IMG/VR virus record: IMGVR_UViG_3300047509_000103
Span: 1-64,000 of that record
DNA from: a virus
DNA: 64,000 bases
Strand: one strand, 5' to 3'
In this document: positions 46,722 to 56,616 of the stretch, piece after piece
Layout: every line of letters begins with the position of its first letter
How positions within the stretch are numbered: position 1 is the first letter of the stretch
Program-made: the position numbers and the translations under genes
The notes under the pieces: model-generated
Told to the model about the DNA's origin: nothing
Seen by the model: only the letters and a program-made list of their open reading frames with translations
Databases searched by the model: none

Positions 46722-47840
46722 ATGGCCGTTACTGGCAATTTATCCCCAGCAGAAAAGAAGTTCCTTTTCCGCAAAAAGCTGCAGCAGGAATACCAGGAAG
46801 ACTTTTTCTTCACTGGCGCGGAAGGTCAGGGCACGGCTGTGATCGAGAAGATCACCGAGCTGTCCCGCAACTCCAAGGGCGAAGAAGCTGCGTACTTCCC
46901 GCTGATCCCACGCCTGACCGGCGGTGGCATCATCGGCGACAACACGATGCATCATCGTGAGCGCCAGGCAAGTGCTGCATGGCAGAAGTGCAACTTCTCC
47001 GCGTTCGCCAACGCGATCGTCAACAAAGGCGCATTGTCGGATCAGAAATCGCTGATTCAGGTGCGCACGATCCAGCGTCCGGTGCTCGGCAAGTGGCTGG
47101 CCGACGCGAACGAGGATCAGGCCGTTCTCACCGCTTCCGGCATCAGCTACCTCTACAACACGGATGGCTCGCTGCGCGTCACGCCGGAAGGTCAGGATCC
47201 ATGGACGATGCTGGACTACGCCAACGACGTATCGGCGCCGTCTGTCAACCGTCACTACAACTGGAACGCCAGCTCAAATTCGTTGGCGTTGGTAGCTGAT
47301 CACGCACTGGTCTCAACGGACAAGTCTTCCTACGGCTTGCTGCCGGAGATGAAGGCCATTGCGATGGACAAGCGCATCACACCGAGCCGTCTCGGGGGTC
47401 GTGATGTGCACGTCGCGCTCTGCCACACAAGCGTGATGTCGGGACTGTGGAAGGACGATGACTTCCGCAGGTCAGTCGTGCAATCCGGGGAACGTGGCTC
47501 GAACAACGCGTTCTTGAAGTTCGGTCACTTCACCATTCACGACCTGCTGATCGTTCCGTACTCGCGTTGCTACAACACGCGAGGCGCCGTATCCGGCACC
47601 AACAAGTTCGGATCCGGATTGAACGTGGATGGCTCACGCATTCTGCTGATGGGTGCGCAAGCACTTGCCCGTGCCGACTTGGGTCCGCCCGAGTGGTTGG
47701 AGCAGAAGGACGACTACGGCCGCACGACCGGTTTCGGCGTGCAGCACTTCGGTGGCTGGCTCAAGCCGGTGTTTCCGAGCTCCTACGACAACGGTTCGAA
47801 CGAGGACTTCTCGATCGTATCCGTCGACGTGGCGATCTGA
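46722..47840 (+). CDS. Major capsid protein (N4 gp56-like)
   Basis: This 372-residue protein matches the N4 gp56 major capsid family: an N-terminal charged helix (AEKKFLFRKKLQQEYQEDFF), then GGIIGDNTMHHRERQ, a SYLYNTD block, and late strands (DVHVALCHTSVMSGLWKDDD, ILLMGAQALARADLG). The size is normal for this family. ATG at 46722 has a GAGGT site. It lies between scaffold and decoration genes. It should form the HK97-fold shell. Confidence 0.9.
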   Translation: MAVTGNLSPAEKKFLFRKKLQQEYQEDFFFTGAEGQGTAVIEKITELSRNSKGEEAAYFPLIPRLTGGGIIGDNTMHHRERQASAAWQKCNFSAFANAIVNKGALSDQKSLIQVRTIQRPVLGKWLADANEDQAVLTASGISYLYNTDGSLRVTPEGQDPWTMLDYANDVSAPSVNRHYNWNASSNSLALVADHALVSTDKSSYGLLPEMKAIAMDKRITPSRLGGRDVHVALCHTSVMSGLWKDDDFRRSVVQSGERGSNNAFLKFGHFTIHDLLIVPYSRCYNTRGAVSGTNKFGSGLNVDGSRILLMGAQALARADLGPPEWLEQKDDYGRTTGFGVQHFGGWLKPVFPSSYDNGSNEDFSIVSVDVAI

Positions 47841-47849
47841 CCCGCGCAC

Positions 47850-47876
47850 GGCGGCCAGTCGTAAGGGCTGGTCGCC
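47850..47876. repeat. Strong hairpin after the capsid gene
   Basis: An 11-pair stem (GGCGGCCAGTC with GGGCTGGTCGCC, two G-T wobbles) around a short GTAAG loop lies 10 bases past the capsid stop. No T tract follows. It may protect the capsid message or end it partly. Confidence 0.55.
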
Positions 47877-47903
47877 ACTTCACCCAACACGAGGTAAAAA
47901 TTC

Positions 47904-48302
47904 ATGAGCACGACCAATCAGTTCCAGCGCACCGTCCCGCTCGTCTCTCCAGTGGAACTTGGAAAGGCGAACAACGGCATCGGCAATGCCATCAATACGA
48001 TTTTGAGAAGTGGTGCAACTCTCACCAACATCAAGGCGTATGTCCGGACCGCATTCGATGGCTCCGGCACGGTCACCCTGACTGTGACCGATGGTACGAC
48101 GACGTTCATCAACGCGCAGAGCGTCAAGACGGCCAGCGCCACTACGCCGCTGACAAACGCCGACTCGGACAACGACTATCCGACCGGCGGCACGATCCAG
48201 GCCTACATCACCGACCAGAACAGCGACAGCACGAAAGGCCAAGTCGTCGTCAAGTTGTTCTACGAGGACGGCAAGGTCGTCGACATCTACGACAACGGCT
48301 AA
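47904..48302 (+). CDS. Head decoration-like protein, 132 aa
   Basis: This 132-residue beta-rich protein (SGATLTNIKAYVRTAFDGSG, TVTLTVTDGTTTFINAQS, VVVKLFYEDGKVVDIYDNG) has ATG 47904 behind a GAGG site. It immediately follows the capsid gene and is closed by a strong terminator, so it is probably expressed at high level. A capsid-cementing role is likely. Confidence 0.7.
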   Translation: MSTTNQFQRTVPLVSPVELGKANNGIGNAINTILRSGATLTNIKAYVRTAFDGSGTVTLTVTDGTTTFINAQSVKTASATTPLTNADSDNDYPTGGTIQAYITDQNSDSTKGQVVVKLFYEDGKVVDIYDNG

Positions 48303-48332
48303 TCCAGCAGCCCAAGAGACGCGCAGTAAGCA

Positions 48333-48366
48333 AGCCGGCGGCACATTTCGTCGCCGGCTATTTTTT
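48333..48366 (+). terminator. Rho-independent terminator after the head genes
   Basis: AGCCGGCG (48333-48340) pairs with CGCCGGCT (48352-48359) around an 11-base loop, then ATTTTTT. It closes the scaffold-capsid-decoration block. Confidence 0.85.
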
Positions 48367-48377
48367 GGAGTAAGCAC

Positions 48378-48761
48378 ATGCGTTTCAGACATAAAACCGG
48401 AGTCAGGTTGGCATCCCTGGCCGGCCCGATCGTTTGGGTTGGCAAGGACTGGTTGGAACTTCCGCCGAGCCTGTTCCAAGAAATGGCGATGAAAGCGGGA
48501 TGTGAAGTCGACACGAGCACGATTCCGTCGTTGCCTCCTGCACCGGAGCCAGTCACCTCGCCGCTCATGGTGAGCGATAACGTGCGGCAGGTCACGCGCA
48601 CCGCGCTGATTAAGATGATTTCGCGCAATGCGGATGGTGATTTCACCAAAGAAGGATTGCCAAACCTCAAGACACTGTTGCGCGAGTCCGGCACTCCTGT
48701 CGACAAAGAAGTTGCGTTGTCGATCTTCGCCGAGCTGCAGCGTGAGGCAGAAGAAACGTGA
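48378..48761 (+). CDS. Hypothetical head-tail region protein, 127 aa
   Basis: This 127-residue protein begins MRFRHKTGVRLASLAGPIVW (beta-rich). It has a Pro-rich linker and a helical C-terminal half (RTALIKMISRNADGDFTKEG, KTLLRESGTPVDKEVALSIF). It overlaps the connector gene as GTGA. No family is recognised; a minor head-completion role is possible. Confidence 0.6.
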   Translation: MRFRHKTGVRLASLAGPIVWVGKDWLELPPSLFQEMAMKAGCEVDTSTIPSLPPAPEPVTSPLMVSDNVRQVTRTALIKMISRNADGDFTKEGLPNLKTLLRESGTPVDKEVALSIFAELQREAEET

Positions 48762-49480
48762 CCGTAGATGACCTGGTTTGCACATTCAGGCAACGGGCAG
48801 GCGATAACGCTTTGCCGCATCTGTGGCATACCAGTTTTCTGTATCAAGTCGCGAGCGAAGCAGAACGCGAAGCATGCGTTCGCGCTCGCCTGATATGGGA
48901 CGAGACGAGCAGCTTTCTTACCATTCCCATCGTCGCTGATCAGCCGATTTATGCGCTCGATCAGCGCATCGACCGTATTGAGCGCGTGACATTTTTCCCG
49001 ACAACGGGGCGGCCGTGGGATTTGATTTTGGCCGGGATCGATCGAATCGAGCAGCAGCGCGGCGGCCACTTGTATACCGGATGGGACTGGCACACCGGAT
49101 ACGGCAACGATTCGGACTGGCAACGCAGAAAAGGACGCCCAGAGTACGCAGTGCGCCTTGAGAACACGCTTCGGCTGTGGCCAATGCCGCATGGCAACTA
49201 TGGTAGTGGCACGATCCAGATCGCGTGCTACCGCTATCCGCTCGATGCGATGGAAACGCCGGTAGACGAGCCGGAAATTCCTGTCGAAAACCACGACGGC
49301 TTGGTCGACTGGATGCTGTACAGAGCCTATTCGACGAAGGACCAGGACGACCAGGACGATCAGCGCGCACTGGGTGCACTTGCGACGTTCAACGCGCGCT
49401 TCGGCGAACGCCCCAGTGCCGACGTATTGCGCAGGCATCGCGAGAAGCGTCGCGTAACGACACGCTACGGAGGTATTTGA
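48758..49480 (+). CDS. Head-tail connector (P22 gp4-like adaptor)
   Basis: This 240-residue protein begins MTVDDLVCTFRQRAGDNALP and contains ARLIWDETSSFLTIPIVADQ, IERVTFFPTTGRPWDLILAG and LVDWMLYRAYSTKDQDDQDD. This order (helix, beta core, acidic helix near the end) is that of the adaptor proteins that sit under the portal in podoviruses. GTG at 48758 is coupled to the preceding gene. The acidic DQDD repeat is unusual. Confidence 0.7.
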   Translation: MTVDDLVCTFRQRAGDNALPHLWHTSFLYQVASEAEREACVRARLIWDETSSFLTIPIVADQPIYALDQRIDRIERVTFFPTTGRPWDLILAGIDRIEQQRGGHLYTGWDWHTGYGNDSDWQRRKGRPEYAVRLENTLRLWPMPHGNYGSGTIQIACYRYPLDAMETPVDEPEIPVENHDGLVDWMLYRAYSTKDQDDQDDQRALGALATFNARFGERPSADVLRRHREKRRVTTRYGGI

Positions 49481-49481
49481 A

Positions 49482-49640
49482 ATGGCTGCCACTTACAGCG
49501 CATACACCATTCTTGTTTACCCGTCGATGGCCGAACTGATTACAGCGGTCGCGGCGCTGCTTTCGACACAAAATCCGATTGGGGCGCCATTCCCCGATCA
49601 TGAAGGCAATTGGTGCCAGGCGATGGGCACGTTTATCTGA
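49482..49640 (+). CDS. Small tail-region protein, 52 aa
   Basis: This 52-residue frame opens at ATG 49482 with an AGG ribosome site directly after the connector. The sequence (YTILVYPSMAELITAVAALL, PIGAPFPDHEGNWCQAMG) reads like a real protein. Function unknown. Confidence 0.6.
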   Translation: MAATYSAYTILVYPSMAELITAVAALLSTQNPIGAPFPDHEGNWCQAMGTFI

Positions 49641-49699
49641 TGGCAACCCAATTTGGTTCCTACTCGCCCGTTGTTTTGGGCAACACCGAAACGCTCTGA
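49640..49699 (+). CDS. Possible 19-aa peptide
   Basis: ATG at 49640 shares TGATG with the preceding stop and encodes a 19-residue peptide (MATQFGSYSPVVLGNTETL). It precedes the next gene by nine bases. Coding is possible only because of the coupling. Confidence 0.3.
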   Translation: MATQFGSYSPVVLGNTETL

Positions 49700-49708
49700 G
49701 GACGAGTC

Positions 49709-50167
49709 ATGGAGAAACGTTTCGGGCAATACAGCACCACGGTGCCGATGGCGCTGACGTGGGTCGAGCAGATCACGTTGTATCAAGATGAAGAGCAGAC
49801 GATGCCGGTTGATTTGACCGGACTTGCCGCACGCGCGCAACTGCGTCTCACGAAATGCACGTATGTGGATCCAATCGCTGGCGCGCCAAATCCTGTTCTG
49901 GAATTGACGACTCCAAACTACTACGGACCCACGCCGCCAGAAGTCCCCGTTCCGGCGTGGCCAGTGCTGGCCGTCCTGTCTATTCCAACACCGGCCAACG
50001 GAACCATTCTGCTCGACGCGCTGAAATCTCAATACGTTCGATACTTGAGCCCAACGAACGCCAAAGTGAAATACTACTGGCAGATCGTTTTGGTAAACCA
50101 AGAGACGCTTGACTACGCGCCCGTCGTTGAGGGCGCTGTGGTGCTGTTGCCGGCCACGACCCTATGA
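49709..50167 (+). CDS. Hypothetical tail protein, 152 aa
   Basis: This 152-residue protein is Pro/Thr/Val-rich beta ([56 protein letters not shown]). It is ATGA-coupled to the collagen-like gene and probably forms a minor tail part or holds the fibre. No family is named. Confidence 0.6.
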   Translation: MEKRFGQYSTTVPMALTWVEQITLYQDEEQTMPVDLTGLAARAQLRLTKCTYVDPIAGAPNPVLELTTPNYYGPTPPEVPVPAWPVLAVLSIPTPANGTILLDALKSQYVRYLSPTNAKVKYYWQIVLVNQETLDYAPVVEGAVVLLPATTL

Positions 50168-50937
50168 CGGGTGTCTATTGCGGTGACGGCTCGGTGAAAG
50201 TTTCTCTGAGCAGTGAACAGGTAAGCAGGGTCGATCAGATCCGGCCGGTCAATACCGGTGGCCAGGGATTTCAGGGCCCGCCCGGTGCAACGGGCGCAAC
50301 CGGAGCAACCGGTGCAACCGGTACCACAGGATCTACAGGTATTACTGGCGCAACGGGCGCAACCGGCGCAACCGGCGCACAGGGGGCAATAGGTTCTACT
50401 GGTGCTGTCGGGGCCACTGGTGGAGTAGGCCCTACAGGAGCAGTAGGCCCTACGGGCGCACAAGGTATTACTGGCGCTACAGGCGCCACCGGTGCAACTG
50501 GTCCCGTCGGTCCTACCGGTCCAACAGGACCGGCAGCACCGTTCAACTCGGCGATGACGAACGGCGAAGCGACAACAATAGTTGCTGGAATGGCCGTCTA
50601 TATCAGCGCCGCTGACACGGTGAAGATGGGCCTGGCAAGTGCGATGGCCACGAGCAACATCTTCGGAATAGTGACAGCCGCCAGCATTGCAGCAAGTGCG
50701 ATAGGAAACGTCCAGCACGTCGGCGTGGTGTCGCTAGCGACTGCGCTATGGGATGCGGTCACAGGGCAATCAGGCGGCCTCACTGCTGGCTCGATGTACT
50801 ACCTGGATCCGGCGACCGCCGGGCACATGACTACCACGGTGCCTGGCAGCGGAAACATCGTTGCCGTGCTCGGCCAGGCGAAAAGCACAACCGATTTCAA
50901 GTTCCAGCCACGTTTACCGGAAGGACCGTTACCTTGA
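50164..50937 (+). CDS. Collagen-like fibre protein
   Basis: This 257-residue protein has a short N-terminus ([20 protein letters not shown]), followed by about 30 Gly-x-y triplets, mainly GAT and GPT, from about residue 36 to 126. The C-terminal 130 residues are a beta-rich domain ([20 protein letters not shown]). Collagen-like triplets form a triple-helical stalk in phage fibres. The DNA of the triplet stretch is also repetitive. It overlaps the tailspike as TTGA. Confidence 0.85.
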   Translation: MTGVYCGDGSVKVSLSSEQVSRVDQIRPVNTGGQGFQGPPGATGATGATGATGTTGSTGITGATGATGATGAQGAIGSTGAVGATGGVGPTGAVGPTGAQGITGATGATGATGPVGPTGPTGPAAPFNSAMTNGEATTIVAGMAVYISAADTVKMGLASAMATSNIFGIVTAASIAASAIGNVQHVGVVSLATALWDAVTGQSGGLTAGSMYYLDPATAGHMTTTVPGSGNIVAVLGQAKSTTDFKFQPRLPEGPLP

Positions 50938-53900
50938 TTCGCTACCTACTTGCACTGCTGCTGACTGCCAACGCGTTTGCAGCGACGAACACGCTCGTCA
51001 CCAGCAATCCACCGAATCACGGCTTGGTGGCAGCAAAGGACACCAGTGCCGGTGCCGGCGATGCGGCCAAGGTGCCACTGCTCAATTCATCTGGCCTCAT
51101 CGATCGCACGATGATACCGGTGCTTGGCACGACGACGTATTCAGTCGATTCCTACGGTGCTGTCGGAGACGATTCAACCGACGACTCTACCTCTGTGCAG
51201 AACGCAATCAACGCGGCTGCGGCAACTGGCGGCGTCGTTACGTTCCAGGCAAAAACCTATCTCATCAATTCGCAGCTGACTATTCCGAACGATGCAGGAA
51301 GTCCGGTAGCGCATCAACGTCCGATCAGGTTGCAGGGTGCAGGTTCGCACATGAACGGCCAAGGCGTCGCGGCGCCGTATGGCGGGACGATTCTGGATCT
51401 ACGCACCAACGCCACAGACGGCAAGTTGGTCAGCTATGGCCTTGGCTTGCTCGAGCTGCGCGACATTACGTTCACCGATAAAGGTACAAATTCAAATGTA
51501 TATGTGCTCGTCACGAACACGACATTGCACGCGCAGGACAATGCCTTCATAGGTAATCCGTCGAAGTCAGCTACTACCTGCGACCAAGATGCGATCGTAC
51601 TGGGCGGAACAACGCACACGTTTGGCAACGGGCCGACGAATTCGTTTCAAGGTTACGGCACCGTCATCAGCAACAACTTCTTTGATCGCATTCGCCGCGC
51701 GGTCTATCTGCGCGTGGATGCGAACACGAGCATCGTTCGCGATAACACGGTCTGGACGAACAGCGGAAGCAATCTGGCCAATGGCGCAGTGATTGAGTTG
51801 GATGGTGGAGTCTATACGGCCACTGGCAACACGATTGAAGGCAACCTGGTCGAGATCGGCAACTACACCTATGGGATCAAGCTAGCGAACGGCAGCGCCA
51901 ACACACTCATTGGCAACGATGCCTTTGATGCCAGTGGCTCGACCATTGCGATGGTGCGCGCTGAATCCACAGCGACGCGCAACGTCATTGTCGGAAGTCT
52001 GGCTGGCGGTTCGCCGGCGATATATTTCAGCGACGGCAATTCATCGCCGTCAAGCAATACCTATGTATCCACCGATCAAGGCCATCCGTCGAACTTTGGG
52101 CCTGCGTACTTTTTCGACGACGCTGGCAATCAGCCGACGAAGTTCGACAACGTATTGTTTCCCGGTGGCAATGGCAAGACGACGATTCAGCCAGCAGCCA
52201 CGTCGACTGGTTCAGCGCTCATGCTGCGGGCACTGCGCAGTGCAGCAGAGTCAACGTGCCCAAGCGGCAGTGCATGGGACATCACCTATGCCGGCGACAT
52301 CGACTTTTACAGTTCAAGCTCTTGCGGCACGCAGCTTGGGCAGATCACGAACTTTGGTCGCAACTGGCTCGCCAGCGGAACCGGCGGCGCAATGTTGCAG
52401 GACAGTGGGAGCGGTGGATCGAACTTCACGCTGAAAAACGCAACGGTCCTATTTCAGAATCACGCTGGAACGCAATACGCATCGATCGGATCGAGCGCAA
52501 CGTCATTCACGCCGCAAGTAAGCGCCGCGAGCTACGTCGCCAACGGTACGGGCGGGGCTGGATACATCGAATTGCAAACGCAGTCGGCGAAGCCAGGAAC
52601 GCCTGGCACAAGTAACCTGCGCATGTATTCCGATGCCTCGGGGCGGTTGGCGTGGATCGGCTCAAACGGATTCCAGCGCGTTTTCGACGGCACAGGCAAC
52701 ACGGCAGATCGAATCTACACGCTGCCTGACGTCGCTGGAACGATGCTTAACACGGGCAACGTGGTGAATATCCTCACCACAACCGGCGCATTGAAGGGCA
52801 ACGGAAGCGGCACGATAACGCAAGCCGCGTGCGCTGATCTGTCCAACGGCGCGGCCGGATGCTCTGCAACATCGCTGCCGCCGAACGGATCAGCCGGTGG
52901 CGATCTAGCTGGCACGTATCCCAACCCGACGCTGGCCAATATCTCCACCGGCACGACGATGCCGGGAACGATCGTCGCGACGAATACGGCCGCACCGTCC
53001 TCGCCAGCATCAGGTAAGGACACGCTTTACACCGACTCGACTGATCTGCGACTGCACGACAAGAACGCATCAGGCGTTATCGGTACAACTGTCGTTGCCG
53101 ACACTGGCGCGACGAACAATTTCCTAACGGCAATATCTGCTGCTGGTGCAATATCCAAGGCGCAGCCTTCGTGTGCGAGTCTTAGCAATTCCGTTGCTAG
53201 CTGTTCAACTGACGCGACGAACGCGACGAACATTTCGAGCGGCACGCTCGGCGCGGCGCGGCTTCCAAACCCCACTGCGTCAACTTTGGGCGGCGTTGAG
53301 TCGCTAGCCGCTACCTCGCATCAATGGATCAACACGATCAGCACGAGCGGCGTGCCATCGAGCACGCAGCCCGCATCGACAGATTTAAGCGATAGCGCGA
53401 CTGTCGCAAAGACCACTGACGTACAGGTATTCACATCCACTGGAACATGGACGAAGCCGACAGGCGCGCTTGCAGTATTCGTATATGCAGTTGGCCCAGG
53501 CGGTGGTGGCGGGTCAGGACGGCGCGGCGCAACCTCATCAATAGTGGGCGGCGGCGGTGGTGGCGGAGGTGGCGCGGTCGTGTTTATGACTATGCCAGCT
53601 ACGGTCCCTGGCGCAACTGTCGCTGTGACAATCCCTGCTGGCGGGACTGGTGGCACCGCTCAGACTGTAGATTCAACCGATGGCGTTGCTGGTGGACTAC
53701 CAACAGGTAGCACGCAGTTCGGCGCTTTGTTACTCGCAGCGCGCGGCGGCGGCGGGGCAGCTGGAACGAATGGTGCGGCGACCGGCGGCGGTGGCGGTAC
53801 TGGTGTCTTAAATGGTGGTGCCGGTGGTGCTGCCAGCGCTACTGGTTTGCTCGGAGCGAATGGCGCAAACGGCAACGGCGGCGGCGGCGGCGGCGCGGGC

Positions 53901-54227
53901 GCAGGCATAACGTCAGGCAATGCCGTGAGCGCCGGTGGCAACGGCGGCATTGGCAACGCCATGTCCACTCTTTTTACTGGCGGAACAGGTGGCGCTGCGA
54001 CTGGCGCGAACGGAACGCAAGGCACCGCATCAACAACCAACTTCGCAGTGGGTGCTGGCGGCGGCGGCGGCGGCGGAAGTCTGCTCGCTGGGGTAGGCGG
54101 TTCCGGCGCGGCGGGTCAGTTGTACGGATCAGGCGGCGGCGGCGGCGCTGGCGCCAACAATGGCAACAATTCAGGAGCTGGCGGTGCTGGGGGTGGTGGC
54201 GTCGTGGTTGTGATTACCACGCGATGA
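50934..54227 (+). CDS. Pectin-lyase-fold tailspike with Gly-rich C-terminus
   Basis: This 1097-residue protein starts at TTG 50934, behind GGAAGGA at good spacing. Residues 1-18 ([14 protein letters not shown]) look like a signal peptide. About residues 60-500 match right-handed beta-helix spikes ([40 protein letters not shown], repeated N/T/I-rich coils). Then come beta linkers with repeated [15 protein letters not shown] text. The last 270 residues are Gly-rich ([13 protein letters not shown], then many GGAGG blocks), as in adhesin tips. It should bind or cleave surface polysaccharide. No catalytic residues can be named. Confidence 0.85.
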   Translation: MIRYLLALLLTANAFAATNTLVTSNPPNHGLVAAKDTSAGAGDAAKVPLLNSSGLIDRTMIPVLGTTTYSVDSYGAVGDDSTDDSTSVQNAINAAAATGGVVTFQAKTYLINSQLTIPNDAGSPVAHQRPIRLQGAGSHMNGQGVAAPYGGTILDLRTNATDGKLVSYGLGLLELRDITFTDKGTNSNVYVLVTNTTLHAQDNAFIGNPSKSATTCDQDAIVLGGTTHTFGNGPTNSFQGYGTVISNNFFDRIRRAVYLRVDANTSIVRDNTVWTNSGSNLANGAVIELDGGVYTATGNTIEGNLVEIGNYTYGIKLANGSANTLIGNDAFDASGSTIAMVRAESTATRNVIVGSLAGGSPAIYFSDGNSSPSSNTYVSTDQGHPSNFGPAYFFDDAGNQPTKFDNVLFPGGNGKTTIQPAATSTGSALMLRALRSAAESTCPSGSAWDITYAGDIDFYSSSSCGTQLGQITNFGRNWLASGTGGAMLQDSGSGGSNFTLKNATVLFQNHAGTQYASIGSSATSFTPQVSAASYVANGTGGAGYIELQTQSAKPGTPGTSNLRMYSDASGRLAWIGSNGFQRVFDGTGNTADRIYTLPDVAGTMLNTGNVVNILTTTGALKGNGSGTITQAACADLSNGAAGCSATSLPPNGSAGGDLAGTYPNPTLANISTGTTMPGTIVATNTAAPSSPASGKDTLYTDSTDLRLHDKNASGVIGTTVVADTGATNNFLTAISAAGAISKAQPSCASLSNSVASCSTDATNATNISSGTLGAARLPNPTASTLGGVESLAATSHQWINTISTSGVPSSTQPASTDLSDSATVAKTTDVQVFTSTGTWTKPTGALAVFVYAVGPGGGGGSGRRGATSSIVGGGGGGGGGAVVFMTMPATVPGATVAVTIPAGGTGGTAQTVDSTDGVAGGLPTGSTQFGALLLAARGGGGAAGTNGAATGGGGGTGVLNGGAGGAASATGLLGANGANGNGGGGGGAGAGITSGNAVSAGGNGGIGNAMSTLFTGGTGGAATGANGTQGTASTTNFAVGAGGGGGGGSLLAGVGGSGAAGQLYGSGGGGGAGANNGNNSGAGGAGGGGVVVVITTR

Positions 54228-54477
54228 CCACGCCCGACAAGTCCATCGCCGAGCGCGCGTTCTGCGCAATCGAGAAGCGGTCGACGGCTATCGCTTGAAC
54301 ATCGTGCCAGCAGAAGAACGCGAGCGCCGCAAGGCGCTCTGCGCCGCATGCCCGTACCTAAAAGTTTTTCAGCCCGTAAGGCCCTTTCCGCCAATCGACC
54401 GGTGCGGCAAGTGCGGCTGCCCGATCCACACAAAAGTGCATGCAAAGGCCGGCAGTTGTCCTGACGGCAAGTGGTAA
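54224..54477 (+). pseudogene. Zinc-ribbon protein with a frameshift in its N-terminal part
   Basis: ATG at 54224 (ATGA overlap with the tailspike) encodes [20 protein letters not shown] and then stops at 54298. The next frame, open from TTG 54295, gives NIVPAEERERRKALCAACPY and a CGKCGCPIHTKVH ribbon ending in CPDGKW. Read back upstream in the second frame one sees VDGYRLNIVPAEERERRK, which continues the first part sensibly. A one-base deletion near 54277-54283, or a sequencing error, would split an intact protein of about 83 residues. The paralog at 55782 is intact. Confidence 0.6.
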
Positions 54478-54504
54478 TAACCTCTGAGCAGGCTTAAAGA
54501 AACG

Positions 54505-55785
54505 ATGGCGACTAAGGGCGGCCAAGAACCAGTCACGCTGGCGTTCGGCGGCGGCGTCGCCAACCGCATGTCCGAGACGAAAGTCCCAGAAGGCTTCGCG
54601 CGAGCAGCGAAGGACGTGGACATTTCGGAAGACGGTGTTGTGTCCAAGCGCGGTGGCTTCACGCAGTTCATCGCGCTGGCCGGAGCGAACTCGTTCTGGT
54701 CCGATCCGCAACTGGACTTCGCGCTGGTCGCAGCGGCCAATACGCTGTACCACATGGATGCGTCAGGCGTGTTGACTGCGCTTGCGACCAACCTGACCGG
54801 CGCGGACGTGCACTACTGCATGACGCCCATTGGGGTTTACTGGTCTGACGGCCAGGTCTGCGGTTGCGTGGATGTGCTCGGCGCTGCGCACCCGTGGGGC
54901 GTAGAGACGCCGCGGTTCGTCACGGTGTCGCAGGGCGCAGGCTCGCTGCCAGCCGGCGAATACGCGGTGACGGCGACGTTCTCGAGTGCGCGCGGCGAGG
55001 GCGGCGCGCCGGCCTCGCTTTTCATTACGCTCGCTGCGCCTGGTGGTATCTCGGTAACAATCAGTTCCGCGCTCGACACCAGCATCGACGAAGCGCGCGT
55101 CTATGTCACGACGCCGAACGGTCAGGAGCTGCAATACGCGGCATCGTGGGCGCCGGGCGGCACGCTCGTGATAGGCAACACGCCGCGCGGCCGGCCCCTG
55201 CGTACTCAGTACCTGATGCCGTTGCCGCCGCTGCGCTATCCAGCGCTGTCGAAGGGGCGTTTGTTCGGCGCAGTGGATCGCTTCCTGATCTGGTCGGAGC
55301 CGCTGTACTACGGCCTGTACAACCCGACCAAGAACTTCACTGCGCTGCGCGGGCAGACCATCACGATGGTCGCGTTGGCCGACGAGGCAGGGTTCTGCGC
55401 CTACATTGGCACCGATCGCTTCACTTACAAGTTTGCTGGTGATTCGATCGAAACAGCGACCATGACGCCCGTATCGCACTGCGGTGTGATGCCCGGGTCC
55501 ATGGCGCGCGTCGCGCCGGACGCAGTGAAGATCGAAGGCACGCAAACGTGGGTGCCGGCATGGGTCGACTCACGCGGTGTTCCGTGGGCCGGGGCGAACG
55601 GCAACGTAGTGCAGTTACACGACAAGTTCGCCTACCCGCAGTTCGACCACGTTGCGGCGATCTTTGACCAGCGCGATGGCAACAGCCGCTACATCCTCAG
55701 CGGTCGCGGCGGTACGCCATCGGTACTTGCCTTCAAGGATTCCTTCACCGCGCAGGTCATTGATGCTGGCGGCGGTAGTGCTTGA
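54505..55785 (+). CDS. Tail-associated structural protein, 426 aa
   Basis: This 426-residue beta-rich protein begins with a variant of the text found in podovirus stabilisation proteins: LAFGGGVANRMSETKVPEGF, AKDVDISEDGVVSKRGGF. Blade-like strands follow (VHYCMTPIGVYWSDGQVCG, LIWSEPLYYGLYNPTKNF, MARVAPDAVKIEGTQTWV). The layout suggests a propeller-like tail stabilising or tube protein as in P22 gp10-type proteins. It is coupled to the zinc-ribbon gene downstream as TTGA. Confidence 0.75.
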   Translation: MATKGGQEPVTLAFGGGVANRMSETKVPEGFARAAKDVDISEDGVVSKRGGFTQFIALAGANSFWSDPQLDFALVAAANTLYHMDASGVLTALATNLTGADVHYCMTPIGVYWSDGQVCGCVDVLGAAHPWGVETPRFVTVSQGAGSLPAGEYAVTATFSSARGEGGAPASLFITLAAPGGISVTISSALDTSIDEARVYVTTPNGQELQYAASWAPGGTLVIGNTPRGRPLRTQYLMPLPPLRYPALSKGRLFGAVDRFLIWSEPLYYGLYNPTKNFTALRGQTITMVALADEAGFCAYIGTDRFTYKFAGDSIETATMTPVSHCGVMPGSMARVAPDAVKIEGTQTWVPAWVDSRGVPWAGANGNVVQLHDKFAYPQFDHVAAIFDQRDGNSRYILSGRGGTPSVLAFKDSFTAQVIDAGGGSA

Positions 55786-56000
55786 ATAGGGCTATCGATC
55801 TTCTCAAAGCCGCTCTGCCGGCGACAGCAGCAACCACGCAAGTCATAGCGCATCGGCGCGCAGTGTGTGATGCGTGCCCAATGAGCGAAACAAAACCGCA
55901 GCGCAGCGGAGAGCCGCTGCAGGTGTGCAAGGTGTGCAATTGTCCAATCCAGCGCAAAACGGCCAGGGCCGATTCCCATTGTCCACAGTCAAAATGGTGA
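55782..56000 (+). CDS. Small zinc-ribbon protein, paralog of 54295 ribbon
   Basis: This 72-residue protein has the same Cys pattern as the gene at 54224: RRAVCDACPMSET, then VCKVCNCPIQRKTARADSHC and the ending PQSKW. It starts at TTG 55782, overlapping the preceding stop. The pair flanks the 426-aa structural gene. Small proteins with CxxCP ... CxxCxCP ... CPxxKW are common near phage tail genes; their function is unknown, with metal binding expected. Confidence 0.75.
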   Translation: MNRAIDLLKAALPATAATTQVIAHRRAVCDACPMSETKPQRSGEPLQVCKVCNCPIQRKTARADSHCPQSKW

Positions 56001-56004
56001 AACC

Positions 56005-56607
56005 ATGAATTTTTCTGCTGCTGTCCGCAACGAATTGGGTCGCGCGCTGCGGGGCCATAAGTATGACAAGACACCGAGCGGCATCATGTTCCCAGCCGCC
56101 GGAATCCTGTTCGGTGGAGTTTTCGGTCGCAAGGATCTTCCGCCAGGCGCGCATCCAGAAGATATGCCGTGGGCATTTGGCCCAAACGCCGTCGGCAACG
56201 AATTTATCAACGACGTGTTGAACGCGAAGTTCAACGGAGTCGGTGGCGGCACCGCCTGGTACTTCGCACCATTCGCCGATAACTTGGCACCCACCAGTTC
56301 GCTTACCGCAGCGACATTCGCAGGAACCCAGGGCGAGTACACCACGCAGTACACCGAGGGCAGCCGTCAGACCTTCACGAGCAACGGCACGTCGACGGCG
56401 CAGAGCGTGAGCAACTCTGCTTCGCCAGCGGTGATCACCGTGGGTGGCTCGCCGATCACCCCCTATGGGGCGGGCATTCTGTCGGTGAACACCAAGGGCG
56501 GCACGACGGGAGTCTTTGGCGCTGGCGGCCTATTTGGGTCTGCCAACGCGCTGTCTTCGGGAAGCAAGTTGATGATGACGTACACGCTCACAGGGACTTC
56601 AGTTTGA
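56005..56607 (+). CDS. Tail structural protein, 200 aa
   Basis: This 200-residue Gly/Thr/Ser-rich beta protein (FPAAGILFGGVFGRKDLPPG, FVG-like turns, STAQSVSNSASPAVITVGGS, GGTTGVFGAGGLFGSANALS) has ATG 56005 four bases after the previous gene. No family is recognised. It lies among the tail genes. Confidence 0.65.
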   Translation: MNFSAAVRNELGRALRGHKYDKTPSGIMFPAAGILFGGVFGRKDLPPGAHPEDMPWAFGPNAVGNEFINDVLNAKFNGVGGGTAWYFAPFADNLAPTSSLTAATFAGTQGEYTTQYTEGSRQTFTSNGTSTAQSVSNSASPAVITVGGSPITPYGAGILSVNTKGGTTGVFGAGGLFGSANALSSGSKLMMTYTLTGTSV

Positions 56608-56616
56608 GCTGAAGCA

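Noticed and set aside
50280-50540. Tandem short repeats considered as a CRISPR array or satellite
   Set aside because: The units are 9-base Gly-x-y codons inside a collagen-like gene with no spacers.
50748-50933. In-frame upstream extension of the tailspike
   Set aside because: It lies inside the collagen-like gene and lacks a ribosome site; TTG 50934 has GGAAGGA.
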